Shown: piece by piece, positions 1 through 8,427 of the stretch
Numbering within the stretch: the stretch's first letter is position 1
Layout: each line of letters opens with the position of its first letter
Source of the DNA: Candidatus Helarchaeota archaeon
GTDB lineage: Archaea > Asgardarchaeota > Lokiarchaeia > Helarchaeales > HEL-GB-A
Length of the DNA stretch: 24,326 nucleotides
Assembly (NCBI GenBank): GCA_013375405.1
Contig: JABXJU010000045.1
Span: 1-24,326, forward strand
Direction of reading: 5' to 3'
Notes under the pieces: generated by a model
What the model was told of the DNA's origin: nothing
What the model saw: the letters and a program-made list of their open reading frames with translations, nothing else
Databases searched by the model: none
Position numbers and translations under genes: made by a program

Positions 1-15
1 GTGCTCTTCCGATCT
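1..15 (+). other. Residual Illumina adapter
   Basis: The first 15 bases, GTGCTCTTCCGATCT, equal the 3' end of the Illumina TruSeq read-2 adapter. They are not genomic. Genome sequence starts at about base 16. Confidence 0.96.
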
Positions 16-16
16 A

Positions 17-502
17 GAACATTGGTTTGGTTTGCTGTATACCAATGGTACTTGGAAACCGGCAGCTCATGCGTACAGTCTTTTTAGCCATCATTGTTCC
101 TATAGTGTTCTCTACGAAAACCTTATTATAAAGGAAGGAGGAATTTCGGCGAGTGATCTCATGGCGGCCTTATACCGACGAGCCAATGGCAACTCAACCC
201 TCATTATGTGGTACGATTCGACTCTCTACGCAAGCGGTAGTATTGAGGTCACGTTAGATCTCGGAGCGGTGGGCGACATCACCATCCACGATATATACAC
301 AGGTACTAATCAAACGCTCACGGACAATACCGTAGTGGTTGGGAATACGCCGATTCTAATCACTTTCCAAGCCGCAATTATCGCTAACCCAATTACACTT
401 CATGTAAAAGAATCAGGTATTACTCTCACGCTCTATATAGTCATGTTTGTAAGCCTGATCGCTTCACTTGGGCTTGCTGTAGTGGTAATCAAACGAAGAT
501 AA
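17..502 (+). CDS. C-terminal part of a membrane-anchored glycoside-hydrolase-like protein (5' truncated)
   Basis: The reading frame is open from the first genomic bases (EHWFGLLYTNGTWKPAAHAY), so the gene is cut by the contig end and a start at base 32 is an artefact. The W-x-G-L-x-x-x-x-G-x-x-KPA-x-x-A pattern resembles the last strand and helix of the catalytic barrel in clan GH-A glycosidases. It is followed by a beta-rich stretch of about 90 residues, then a single C-terminal membrane helix (LYIVMFVSLIASLGLAVVVI) ending in KRR. That layout fits an extracellular enzyme anchored by its C-terminus with the positive tail in the cytoplasm. The family call rests on a short motif and is tentative. 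The last 33 codons (404-502) are the source of the decayed copies at 840-1004 and 1368-1430. Confidence 0.6.
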   Translation, partial: EHWFGLLYTNGTWKPAAHAYSLFSHHCSYSVLYENLIIKEGGISASDLMAALYRRANGNSTLIMWYDSTLYASGSIEVTLDLGAVGDITIHDIYTGTNQTLTDNTVVVGNTPILITFQAAIIANPITLHVKESGITLTLYIVMFVSLIASLGLAVVVIKRR

Positions 503-505
503 ACA

Positions 506-799
506 TCATTCTGACTTTGAGTGGATGCGATCGTTGGATTCGTTTAACGCATCAGCGGCGGTGGCAACCACTTCTATGAGTCCCATCGCAGCTTTTGGGG
601 AGTTTTCTTTTTTAAGAATTGCTGCCAAGTTGATCAAGTCCACCACGGCTATATAGAGATCAGGGTGTCCAAATAATTGTTTCAGCGAGTGTTTTAGTTC
701 TTCAATAGCCTCCTCATCTAAATATACGGGTTCATACCATTCATAGGCCATTTCCAAGGCCTGTCGAACGATCGGATGTACTTCTCCTTTTTTACTCAT
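506..799 (-). CDS. Hypothetical small helical protein (97 aa)
   Basis: I do not recognise this protein. It is predicted to be almost entirely alpha-helical and acidic, with no cysteine, no signal peptide and no membrane segment. Residues about 20-35 (YEPVYLDEEAIEELKHSLKQ) and 50-90 look like amphipathic helices. The gene is convergent with the glycosidase fragment (3 bases between the two stops) and lies upstream of an orphan antitoxin gene on the same strand. It starts with ATG without a clear ribosome site. It could belong to a toxin-antitoxin or other accessory module given the neighbours, but nothing in the sequence shows that. Confidence 0.55.
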   Translation of the reverse strand: MSKKGEVHPIVRQALEMAYEWYEPVYLDEEAIEELKHSLKQLFGHPDLYIAVVDLINLAAILKKENSPKAAMGLIEVVATAADALNESNDRIHSKSE

Positions 800-839
800 A
801 AATCTCGATTTTTTAAGTCATTGGCTAATTAAAAACTTA

Positions 840-1286
<447 letters not shown>

Positions 1287-1367
1287 TCAATGAGTGGGGC
1301 AAATTTTTGTATTAAAAGTTTTGTGGCTTGCAGATCAGGAAAATCATTCTGTATTAATAATCATAAG

Positions 1368-1430
1368 TCAATTACTGTAATAATGTGTTATATTATTCTC
1401 TTTGGAGTGCTAATAGGATTAATTTGTTAA
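1368..1430 (+). repeat. Third, more decayed copy of the membrane-anchor 3' end
   Basis: Read in frame this gives SITVIMCYIILFGVLIGLIC and a stop. Bases 1395-1418 match bases 897-920 of the second copy at 22 of 24 positions (ILFGVLIG in both). Upstream similarity is faint and there is no start codon with a ribosome site. It is a remnant rather than a gene. Confidence 0.6.
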
Positions 1431-1463
1431 ATGAATTGAACACAAAATGGGTTCAATTCATTT
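1429..1463. terminator. 13-bp perfect inverted repeat after the Uma2 gene
   Basis: Arms AAATGAATTGAAC (1429-1441) and GTTCAATTCATTT (1451-1463) pair perfectly around a 9-base loop, directly after the Uma2 stop codon. No strong oligo-T tract follows on the minus strand. It may be a terminator or 3' end stabiliser, or an insertion-element end left at the boundary of the third anchor copy. Confidence 0.45.
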
Positions 1464-1464
1464 A

Positions 1465-2121
1465 TTAAGAAAAGGTTTGCTTACTAAGGATTTCATTGTA
1501 ACAATATAATGAATTAAATTCCCCAGTTTTCCAGATCCATTCCAAATTAATCCAAAAACCTTTAATGACAGCTGATGTTACAATTTCATTACCTTGATAG
1601 ACTTTAGTTTTTTCACCAGGAATGAAAATTTGAAGTTCTTCATTCTGTGGGTCAATAGCCCAAATTTCTTTCACGCCTTTTTCTAAACATCGGGGAATTT
1701 TACGTAAGAGATCAGTTTCCCTTGTAGAAGGTGAAAGAATTTCTATTACAAAGTGGGCAGGTCCATCTAAGAAAGTCGGTTTAAGGCGATCTAATGAACT
1801 GGGTAATATTACCATTAAATCAGGTTCGAAAATTGATTGAGAATCCAATCGCATGACAAATCTTGATCCGATTACCTTTCCTTGTTTAGTTTTTTCCAAG
1901 TAAAGTTTAAGTAAGGTCAATAACATTTGAAAAATATTTTCATGCACTAGTGACGCGGGAGAGTGAATCACAAGCACCCCATCAATTAATTCACACGATA
2001 TATCTTCTGTGGCAAATTTAAAAAATTCTTCTTCAGTGACTTCGTGTTTAAGAATAATAAAGGGTGGATCAATAATTTTATCGTGGATTTCAATATAGTG
2101 TCGGACCATTAAGACCATCAT
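1465..2121 (-). CDS. Uma2 family (DUF820) PD-(D/E)XK endonuclease-like protein
   Basis: The 218-residue protein shows the Uma2/DUF820 signature: a conserved N-terminal EEEFFKF...CELIDGVLVI block, a central FEPDLMVIL strand that supplies the acidic residue, and HFVIEILSPST followed by the helix DLLRKIPRCLEKGVKEIWAIDP. These correspond to the D and E-x-x positions of the restriction-nuclease fold; the usual lysine of E-X-K is replaced by the E-I-L-S-P-S variant typical of this family. Family members are common in cyanobacteria and in accessory regions, often as solitary genes without a known substrate. Either ATG 2121 or the in-frame ATG 2109 could be the start; neither has a clear ribosome site. 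The gene stands alone between the antitoxin zone and cbiO. Confidence 0.8.
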   Translation of the reverse strand: MMVLMVRHYIEIHDKIIDPPFIILKHEVTEEEFFKFATEDISCELIDGVLVIHSPASLVHENIFQMLLTLLKLYLEKTKQGKVIGSRFVMRLDSQSIFEPDLMVILPSSLDRLKPTFLDGPAHFVIEILSPSTRETDLLRKIPRCLEKGVKEIWAIDPQNEELQIFIPGEKTKVYQGNEIVTSAVIKGFWINLEWIWKTGEFNSLYCYNEILSKQTFS

Positions 2122-2243
2122 TTAATTTTTAGATTTCTCAAAAGTTGAATTTACACATAAAGAATTACATTAGAACCTTTTAAATTTGAAGGTGTATAGG
2201 ATCTCGAATAAAAGATTAATGGAAAAATATGTCGGATTGTTTC

Positions 2244-3092
2244 CTATTTAGCCTTTAATAACTCTGCAATGAATGATTCCGCCTTAGCCAGCGTTATTGG
2301 AAAGGAATCTTGCTGGATGATGTTCCGGTCCCTTAAATTGTAAAATAATTGTCCTAGGAGAGGCATCCGCATCTTGTGATTCAAGAGGAGGTCGTGATTG
2401 GTTAGGATATTTTGGATATCACTCTCAGAAACTATCTGTCCTTTATCAAGGAGAATGCATTTATCCACCAAAAGAGGGAGCACATCAACGTCATGAGTAG
2501 CTATAATAATTGTTAAATTGTTTTTTTTATAGTTTTGGATTAATTCAAGGATTTCGGAGTAGCTCTCAGGGTCAAGATTAGAGAAAGGTTCATCTAGAAA
2601 AAGAATTTCAGGATCCATCGATAGAATAGTGGCGAGTGCGGCTTTTTTCTTCTCTCCAAAACTCAGATGATGTGGAGCTTTATTTTTAAGATTAACTAAT
2701 CCCACAATTTCAAGGGTTTCTTCAACACGCCGGTTTATTTCATCTTGATTATACCCTAAATTGTAGGGTCCGAAAGCGATATCTTCCCATAGACTAGGGC
2801 TAAACAGCTGATCATTTGGATCTTGAAATACCATTCCAATTTTTTTTCGTATTGCCTTTTTAGTCTTCTTATTTAATTCTTGATTCGCAATATGGATTGT
2901 TCCTTGTTTGGGTTGAAAGAATCCCATTAAAAGAAGGAAGAGTGTGGATTTTCCAGCACCATTTGGACCTATTAAACCTACACATTCCCCAGTTTTAATC
3001 GCAAAACTCACATTCTTTATTGCTAAGGTTTTATCAGGATAGCAGTAAGTTAAGTTTTGGGCTTCTATAATATTTGTGTTGGACATTTGCAT
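2244..3092 (-). CDS. cbiO: Energy-coupling ATPase of a cobalt/nickel transporter
   Basis: This is the ATPase of a CbiMNQO-type energy-coupling-factor importer, hydrolysing ATP on the cytoplasmic face to drive cobalt or nickel uptake. Visible motifs are Walker A GPNGAGKST (about residues 42-50), the Q-loop VFQDPNDQLF, the signature region LSFGEKKKAALA, Walker B ILFLDEP followed by FSNLDP, and the switch histidine in IATHD. The frame opens at GTG 3104, but AGGTGA lies 8 bases before ATG 3092, so 3092 is the likely start and the GTG is itself part of the ribosome site. The gene begins just 22 bases after the cbiQ stop and is the last gene of the operon. Only one ATPase is encoded, so a homodimer is expected, as in CbiMNQO systems. 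Confidence 0.93.
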   Translation of the reverse strand: MQMSNTNIIEAQNLTYCYPDKTLAIKNVSFAIKTGECVGLIGPNGAGKSTLFLLLMGFFQPKQGTIHIANQELNKKTKKAIRKKIGMVFQDPNDQLFSPSLWEDIAFGPYNLGYNQDEINRRVEETLEIVGLVNLKNKAPHHLSFGEKKKAALATILSMDPEILFLDEPFSNLDPESYSEILELIQNYKKNNLTIIIATHDVDVLPLLVDKCILLDKGQIVSESDIQNILTNHDLLLNHKMRMPLLGQLFYNLRDRNIIQQDSFPITLAKAESFIAELLKAK

Positions 3093-3114
3093 CTCTAAAT
3101 TCACCTAATTTAGT

Positions 3115-3939
3115 CTAAAATAAATAAAAGAACGGAATAATTTGTAAATCAATTAGAAATACAATAGTTATTGCAGTGATTGTGAAGAAAGTGTAAAGAA
3201 AAGTAAATAAATAATTGGTTTTATATTCTTTAGTTACTAAATCACCAGTATAACCGCGAGCTAACATGGCTCGATATACACGTTCACTCTTTTCAATTGA
3301 ACGGACTAAAAGTGTGCCAAAAACTTGACCCAACATCTTAAATCGAAGCCGAAATCCTAACTTTCGAAAACTCCTGCTTTCTTTGGCACGGAGCATTCTT
3401 ATCAATTCATCGATAAATAGGAAAATATAACGATAAGTTAAGGAAAATAAAATTAGAAAAATTTGTGGAATCCGAACGTGTTTCATCGCATGGATTAAAT
3501 TTGCGAAGGGAGTCGTGAAAATGAGGGTCATTATTGCCATCAGAGAGAGCCAAATACGCAAAACAAAAGAACTTGCTGAATAAACGCCCTCCAGTGTTAT
3601 AGTGATATTAGTTGATCCAAACCGTACTAATACTTGCCCTGGTATCAAGAAAAGCAAGGGAATTGCGATGATAATAGCAAAGAGAGTAATAAAAAATAAC
3701 GTGCGAAAAAAATAATATTTGAGTGATACCCGAGAGAATGCAATAATTCCTATAATTGGTATCATTAAGAGGAAATAGGAAATGATGTGTACAAACATCA
3801 GATTAATGATTATAAAAGTGAGAACAATAATGAATTTAATTAGTGGATTAACTTGATGGATGGGCGAATTTAAGTTTGCAAATTTCTCAAAATAGATAAG
3901 TTCTCGAAATCTGTTCAAAACGCTACTAAAACCAAACAC
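3115..3939 (-). CDS. cbiQ: Transmembrane coupling component of a cobalt/nickel transporter
   Basis: The 274-residue protein has five to six hydrophobic segments and the two coupling helices of EcfT/CbiQ proteins: RAKESRS (residues 184-190) and ARGYTG (227-232), the second being the family's conserved Ala-Arg-Gly motif that touches the ATPase. It links the substrate-binding CbiM subunit to CbiO. It sits in the middle of the operon, 71 bases after the PDGLE gene and just before cbiO. The predicted start is GTG 3939, preceded by a purine-rich GAAGGAA stretch; this is not certain. Confidence 0.9.
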   Translation of the reverse strand: MFGFSSVLNRFRELIYFEKFANLNSPIHQVNPLIKFIIVLTFIIINLMFVHIISYFLLMIPIIGIIAFSRVSLKYYFFRTLFFITLFAIIIAIPLLFLIPGQVLVRFGSTNITITLEGVYSASSFVLRIWLSLMAIMTLIFTTPFANLIHAMKHVRIPQIFLILFSLTYRYIFLFIDELIRMLRAKESRSFRKLGFRLRFKMLGQVFGTLLVRSIEKSERVYRAMLARGYTGDLVTKEYKTNYLFTFLYTFFTITAITIVFLIDLQIIPFFYLF

Positions 3940-4010
3940 TTCCTTCTTCTATCTTAATCTACATAAGGAATAGGAGAGAAAATTGAAATAAAAATCGTAA
4001 AACGAATGAT

Positions 4011-4295
4011 TTATTTCTTTTTTGTGGCGATTAGTTTCCCAAATCCATATGCAACACCGAAGACGATCACAGTTCCTAGGATTCCCGCAAATAAGCTCGT
4101 AAGCCACTCATTGATAATTCCTGGGATTGTATAATCAGGGAAAATACCACCCCAGATGGGTTCAGGAGGAGTAAATCCAAAGGTGTGAAATACGGCTTCA
4201 AGACCATCAGGGCCTGCAACATAGGTGGGAATATAAAGAAAAACTGCAAGGATGATGATAATTGCCATTAACCATTTCCATACAGTTATTTCCAT
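4011..4295 (-). CDS. PDGLE-domain membrane protein (CbiN/NikN-like subunit)
   Basis: A 94-residue protein with two membrane helices (about residues 7-27 and 66-88) joined by an extracytoplasmic loop that carries the GPDGLE motif right after the first helix. PDGLE proteins replace or resemble CbiN/NikN, the small subunit that helps CbiM take up the metal. Its ATG follows the cbiM stop by 4 bases, and its ribosome site (GGTGGT) lies inside the last Trp-Trp codons of cbiM, so the two are translationally coupled. Co or Ni specificity cannot be told from this sequence. Confidence 0.85.
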   Translation of the reverse strand: MEITVWKWLMAIIIILAVFLYIPTYVAGPDGLEAVFHTFGFTPPEPIWGGIFPDYTIPGIINEWLTSLFAGILGTVIVFGVAYGFGKLIATKKK

Positions 4296-4299
4296 TTTA

Positions 4300-4965
4300 C
4301 TACCACCATAATTTGATTTCGTCTGTTTTTGGGATTAGATCAGGACGATTTTTTATAAGATAAACGATTATTGCCAGTGTAATACAGGCTTCGCCGATGG
4401 CTATGAAAACGTGCCAAAAAAGCATGGTAAGAACGGTAGCTTCTATATCATAAGCAAAAAGACTAGAAACTCCGAGTTCTATTCCAGCAACAAGCGACGC
4501 GATAATGACGGAGACATATGCTCCAATAAAGGTGCCAATATACAACCCCCGATCATCATCTTTAAATTTCCGGATAGCGTAATAGATGAAATACCCTACA
4601 AGGGTAATTATACCCATATTGAAGATATTTGCACTCATTGTCACTAAGCCACCATCCCCGAAAATAAGGGCTTGGATAGCCAAGATTGTCGAAATTGAAA
4701 GAATTGCTTGAGCTGGTGAAAGTAATATTGCGATTAACACGAAGCCTAAAAGATGCCCACTCGTCCCACCAATTATTGGAAAATTTAACATCTGTAATGC
4801 AAAGACCATCGCAGTTGCAATTGCTAATAACGGAATTTTAGATTCATCTTCGCCTTCACCTAACGTTTTTCTCGACTGTAATATTGTTGCGGCCCATGCT
4901 ATAATAACAAGTCCCCAGAAGGTTACTAACATCCAGAGATCAATTACCCCATCAGGAATATGCAA
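4300..4965 (-). CDS. cbiM: Substrate-binding membrane subunit of a cobalt/nickel transporter
   Basis: The protein begins MHIPDG, the invariant CbiM/NikM N-terminus in which the amino group of Met1 and His2 bind the metal ion, and contains GGTSGHLLG (about residues 66-74), whose histidine completes the site. It has about seven hydrophobic segments and 221 residues, as expected. The start codon is TTG 4965, with GGGTGA placed a few bases upstream; a start at any internal ATG would destroy the metal site. It heads the operon cbiM-PDGLE-cbiQ-cbiO. Cobalt (for B12) or nickel are both possible: no B12 or hydrogenase gene is in the window to decide. Confidence 0.93.
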   Translation of the reverse strand: MHIPDGVIDLWMLVTFWGLVIIAWAATILQSRKTLGEGEDESKIPLLAIATAMVFALQMLNFPIIGGTSGHLLGFVLIAILLSPAQAILSISTILAIQALIFGDGGLVTMSANIFNMGIITLVGYFIYYAIRKFKDDDRGLYIGTFIGAYVSVIIASLVAGIELGVSSLFAYDIEATVLTMLFWHVFIAIGEACITLAIIVYLIKNRPDLIPKTDEIKLWW

Positions 4966-5007
4966 TAAAAATTCACCCAGACGAGAATTTAAGTAATGAG
5001 TTATAGT

Positions 5008-5077
5008 ACTATTTTAAGTATTACTCAAGAGATATTTGAGTATTACTCTTAAAAAAGAACATTTGTGTAATAATTAC
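5008..5077 (-). promoter_or_regulatory. Promoter and putative operator of the cbiM operon
   Basis: Upstream of cbiM, AGTATTACTC occurs twice in direct orientation (5017-5026 and 5039-5048), exactly 22 bases or two helical turns apart. Between them lies an inverted repeat ACTCAA/TTGAGT (5023-5028, 5036-5041), and farther out is GTAATAATTAC (5067-5077), with arms GTAAT/ATTAC. A TTAAAATA box on the minus strand at about 5008-5015 could be the TATA element. The arrangement looks like a repressor operator, possibly metal- or cobalamin-responsive. The regulator is not known. Confidence 0.45.
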
Positions 5078-5115
5078 TATATTTCTTAAAAACCCTAGAT
5101 TATTTTTTTGTTTTA

Positions 5116-5122
5116 TTTATAA
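5116..5122 (+). promoter_or_regulatory. Candidate TATA box of the Lrp-domain gene
   Basis: TTTATAA lies in a T-rich stretch 82 bases before the start codon, which would give a leader of roughly 55-60 bases. There is no experimental support. Confidence 0.35.
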
Positions 5123-5203
5123 CATAAATTTTAAAGAGAAAGAATAGTAAATCAAGTTATACGAGACTGTGAAGTGAGTAAGACAAAATTAGGTGAAATG
5201 AAA

Positions 5204-5479
5204 ATGGCTGATAAATATCGAGCATACGTTTTATTACGACTTGCGAATGTTGGAAAAGAATGGGATGTTGTCGAGCGGATTAAGGAGATTTTTAAGCGGG
5301 ATCTAGTAACCTATGCAGTCCCAGTATATGGAGCGTGGGACATTATGGTTGAAGTTTCCTATGAACAACTAGATCAATTGGACATGATCGTGACAAAAAC
5401 ACGAGAAGACAAAATTCTAGGAGCAGCAATCGAAGAAACGACAACAATGGTAGGCGCACGCGCAACGTATCCTTGGTAA
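5204..5479 (+). CDS. Stand-alone Lrp/AsnC ligand-binding (RAM) domain protein
   Basis: The 91-residue protein consists only of the Lrp/AsnC effector domain: an AYVLLRL first strand, a helix (EWDVVERIKEIFKR), the strands VTYAVPVYGAWDIMVEV, a second helix and the C-terminal TTTMVGARATYPW. There is no helix-turn-helix, so it cannot bind DNA by itself; such proteins oligomerise and may bind amino acids or modify full-length Lrp regulators. ATG 5204 is chosen because GGTGA lies 7 bases before it; GTG 5174 and ATG 5198 lack a properly spaced site. It lies 176 bases upstream of the arginine operon in the same direction, so a role in sensing arginine or a precursor is a reasonable guess but unproven. 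Confidence 0.85.
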   Translation: MADKYRAYVLLRLANVGKEWDVVERIKEIFKRDLVTYAVPVYGAWDIMVEVSYEQLDQLDMIVTKTREDKILGAAIEETTTMVGARATYPW

Positions 5480-5561
5480 TAATGAGTTCAACGAGTCAAA
5501 TACCTTTCCTTTTATATTCATTTAAAAATTGTTAATTTAATAAGTGTGAGGTAGTTAACAT

Positions 5562-5604
5562 TCAATTTAAATTGAGTGAAGGATTATATGGAATCCTATA
5601 AAGG
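5562..5604 (+). promoter_or_regulatory. Promoter region of the arginine operon with palindromes
   Basis: A perfect 14-base palindrome TCAATTTAAATTGA (5562-5575) is followed by an interrupted inverted repeat GGATT/AATCC (5581-5585, 5592-5596) that runs into CCTATAAAGG (5595-5604), a candidate TATA box about 55 bases before the argG start. Palindromes next to the TATA box are a common place for archaeal repressors or activators to bind. The assignment is inferred from position only. Confidence 0.4.
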
Positions 5605-5655
5605 ATGGAAATTAAAGATTAAATTTGTAAGACCTAGAGTTAGGTGATGAAGGGA

Positions 5656-6897
5656 ATGAAAGAAAAAACGGCGACGTATTTAACGACTCCTGAAGAGGTG
5701 AACCTCTGTGTATTATTATATTCGGGAGGATTGGATACCTCATGTATGTTAAAGTGGATTCAGGAGGAATATAATTGTGAGATGATCACGCTTACGTTAG
5801 ACGTTGGGCAGCAAAAAGATTTTAAAAAAATAGAAGGGAAGGCTCTTAATTTAGGAGTAAAAAAACATTACACAATTGATGCAAAGGAAGAATTTGCAAA
5901 GAATTTTGTTTTTCCAGCCCTAAAAGCAAACGCCTTATATGAAAAAATATATCCACTTTGTGCATCACTTTCACGCCCATTAATAGCTATGAAAGGTGTC
6001 GAGATTGCAAAAAAGCATAAAGCAGATGCAATTGCGCATGGTTGTACTGGCAAGGGAAATGATCAGGTTCGTTTCGTGAATACAATTCTCTCGATGGAAC
6101 CTTCGATGAAGATTATTGCGCCGGTCGTGGAGTGGAACATGTCTAGGGATCAAGAAATTGAATATGCAAAAAAACATGGCATTCCCGTGCCCGTCGACGT
6201 GGATTCGCCCTACAGCATCGATGAGAATCTGTGGGGAAGATCCATAGAGAGTGGATTAATCGAACATCCCGAAAATGAGTGTCCCGAGGATGCTTATGCT
6301 TGGACTGTTGCGCCTGAAAAAGCACCTGACACGCCAGAATACATCACGCTTAGCTTCAAGCAGGGAGAACCCGTTGCGTTAAATGATGAGGAAATGAGCC
6401 CTGCCCAACTCATAATGGAATTAAATAAGATTGGCAGCAAACACGGCGTGGGTCGCTTGGACCACATGGAAGACCGCATTGTCGGGTTAAAAAGTCGTGA
6501 AATATATGAAACCCCAGGTGCTACAATGCTAATTAGGGCGCACTTGGATTTAGAAAAGTTTGTGTGCACTCGTCATGAAAATTTATTTAAAGAAATGATT
6601 GATACGCAATTTGCGTATTTAGTTTATGCAGGTTTATGGCTCGAACCCTTGAGAGAAGATATACAAGCGTTCTTGGAAAAGGTGAATGAAAAAGTGACCG
6701 GAAAAGTCCGAATGAAACTGTATAAAGGAAAGGCCACGGTTGTTGGGAGAAATTCAGATAACGCGATATACGATTATAATTTAGCCACGTACTCAACGGC
6801 ATCAACCTTTAATCAAAAGGCTTCTTTCGGATTTATCGAATTATGGGGCCTGCAATCCAAAATCGCGCATCTATTGAAAAAGAAATCAAAAGAATAA
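5656..6897 (+). CDS. argG: Argininosuccinate synthase
   Basis: ArgG joins citrulline and aspartate with ATP to give argininosuccinate, the penultimate step of arginine synthesis. The N-terminal ATP-binding loop YSGGLDTS (residues 22-29) is intact, as are the downstream GCTGKGNDQVRF and SPYSIDENLWGRS blocks that bind citrulline and aspartate. At 413 residues it is the usual length plus about 15 extra N-terminal residues. ATG 5656 has GGTGAT 7 bases upstream; GTG 5644 and ATG 5647 would overlap that site. It is the first gene of a six-gene operon with argH 11 bases downstream. Confidence 0.97.
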   Translation: MKEKTATYLTTPEEVNLCVLLYSGGLDTSCMLKWIQEEYNCEMITLTLDVGQQKDFKKIEGKALNLGVKKHYTIDAKEEFAKNFVFPALKANALYEKIYPLCASLSRPLIAMKGVEIAKKHKADAIAHGCTGKGNDQVRFVNTILSMEPSMKIIAPVVEWNMSRDQEIEYAKKHGIPVPVDVDSPYSIDENLWGRSIESGLIEHPENECPEDAYAWTVAPEKAPDTPEYITLSFKQGEPVALNDEEMSPAQLIMELNKIGSKHGVGRLDHMEDRIVGLKSREIYETPGATMLIRAHLDLEKFVCTRHENLFKEMIDTQFAYLVYAGLWLEPLREDIQAFLEKVNEKVTGKVRMKLYKGKATVVGRNSDNAIYDYNLATYSTASTFNQKASFGFIELWGLQSKIAHLLKKKSKE

Positions 6898-6908
6898 GTG
6901 ATTGAGTA

Positions 6909-8405
6909 ATGAGTAAAAAAATTGTTCGTGGAAGGTTCAAGGAAGATTTAGACAAAAGAGTAGAGAAATTCCTCTCAGGAAAGGACATCATTTATGATTC
7001 AGAGCTTATTTCGTACGACATTTATAATAATATAGCACATCATCTCATGTTACATAAGATTGGGGCATTGATGAACGAGGATATCAAACAGATTCTCAAA
7101 GCACTTAAAGAAATTTACGACGAATGGAACAAGGGTGAATTCAACCTCTTACAAGAACTAGAAGACGTGCACATGAATGTTGAACATGCAGTTTCAGAAA
7201 GAATTGATCCAGAGATTGCAAAAAAGATGCACTTAGCGAGATCAAGAAATGATCAAGTCCTCACGGACTTACGCCTATTTATGAGAGATGAAATTGTTAA
7301 GGTTCAAAAGCAATTACTTGATTTAATTTCAGTTCTAATTGAAAAAGCTAAAGGAAATACTGAAACTCTTTACATTGGTTATACGCACACGCAACAAGCC
7401 CAACCCATTACATTCGCACATTGGTGCATGGCGCACGTGGATACTTTATTTAGAGATTTAGAAAGATTAGAGCAAACATATCGAAGAGTTAACTTGAACC
7501 CGTTAGGTGCCGCTGCAATCGCAGGCACCAGTTGGGCAATTGATAGACGATATACAACAGAGCTATTAGGATTTGATGGGATTCAGGAAAACACATTAGA
7601 TGTAGTTTCTTCAAGAGGGGAATTTGAGACAGATTTAATCAGTAATTTCACGTCAATTATGATACATTTGGGAAGGATCGCAGAGGACATCGTTCTAGGT
7701 GCAACGACCGAGTTTGGCTACATAAATTTGAGTGATAAATATACCACGGGTAGCAGTATCATGCCCCACAAAAAAAATCCAGATGTTGTTGAGTTAATTC
7801 GTGCAAAAACAGCCATAATGAATGGAAATCTCCTTAAAATTTTGGGGATTCTCAAGGGAATTCCTTCTGGATATAACAGAGATCATCAGGAATTAAAAGA
7901 GGCATTATTTCCATCAGTTAAAACCATTAAAGGCTGTTTAGAAGTCTGTGCAGGTCTCATCTCGACAATGGAATTGAATCAAGCAAATATCGATAAAAGC
8001 ATACAAAATAATGTTTTTATTACAACCACGGAATTAGTGGATTTATTAATAAAGGAATGGAATGTTCCATTCAGAACGGCTTACACGATTATTGCAAATT
8101 ATTTCAAAGAAAATCCAGAGAAAAAGCTTTTTGCCCTAGAATCCTTGGAAAAATTTATTAATGGAGCAAAGGAATCAAGTAAAAAAATTCCCATAGAGAA
8201 AATTCAAAAAGCTTTAGACCCTTTAGAAACGGTAAAGAAAAGAAAGCATATTGGTGGTCCAGCTCCTCAAGAAGAATTAAGAATGATTAAGGATAGAGAA
8301 CAAAAGCTCAAGAACGAGAGAGAGAAAATTTTAAATAATGAAGAAAAGATTAATCATGTCTTTAATGAATTAATGGAGTTAGTTGAAAAAAACCTTGCAG
8401 ATTAG
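6909..8405 (+). CDS. argH: Argininosuccinate lyase
   Basis: ArgH splits argininosuccinate into arginine and fumarate. The fumarase/aspartase superfamily signature GSSIMPHKKNP is present at about residues 281-291, with the conserved YTHTQQAQP block carrying the catalytic histidine and LARSRNDQV earlier on. The 498-residue product is about 30-40 residues longer than typical; the extra length is a lysine- and glutamate-rich helical tail (about residues 450-498, MIKDREQKLKNEREK and following). Its ribosome site lies just after the argG stop. The lysW gene follows 22 bases downstream. Confidence 0.97.
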   Translation: MSKKIVRGRFKEDLDKRVEKFLSGKDIIYDSELISYDIYNNIAHHLMLHKIGALMNEDIKQILKALKEIYDEWNKGEFNLLQELEDVHMNVEHAVSERIDPEIAKKMHLARSRNDQVLTDLRLFMRDEIVKVQKQLLDLISVLIEKAKGNTETLYIGYTHTQQAQPITFAHWCMAHVDTLFRDLERLEQTYRRVNLNPLGAAAIAGTSWAIDRRYTTELLGFDGIQENTLDVVSSRGEFETDLISNFTSIMIHLGRIAEDIVLGATTEFGYINLSDKYTTGSSIMPHKKNPDVVELIRAKTAIMNGNLLKILGILKGIPSGYNRDHQELKEALFPSVKTIKGCLEVCAGLISTMELNQANIDKSIQNNVFITTTELVDLLIKEWNVPFRTAYTIIANYFKENPEKKLFALESLEKFINGAKESSKKIPIEKIQKALDPLETVKKRKHIGGPAPQEELRMIKDREQKLKNEREKILNNEEKINHVFNELMELVEKNLAD

Positions 8406-8427
8406 GTAGCATTTGGAGGTAAATTAG

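Noticed and set aside
1813..1826. AGGTTCGAAAATT resembling a tRNA T loop
   Set aside because: It lies inside the Uma2 coding sequence and no cloverleaf can be drawn.
6294..6569. Minus-strand open frames inside argG and other long genes
   Set aside because: They are antisense shadows of strongly conserved genes without start signals or recognisable domains.
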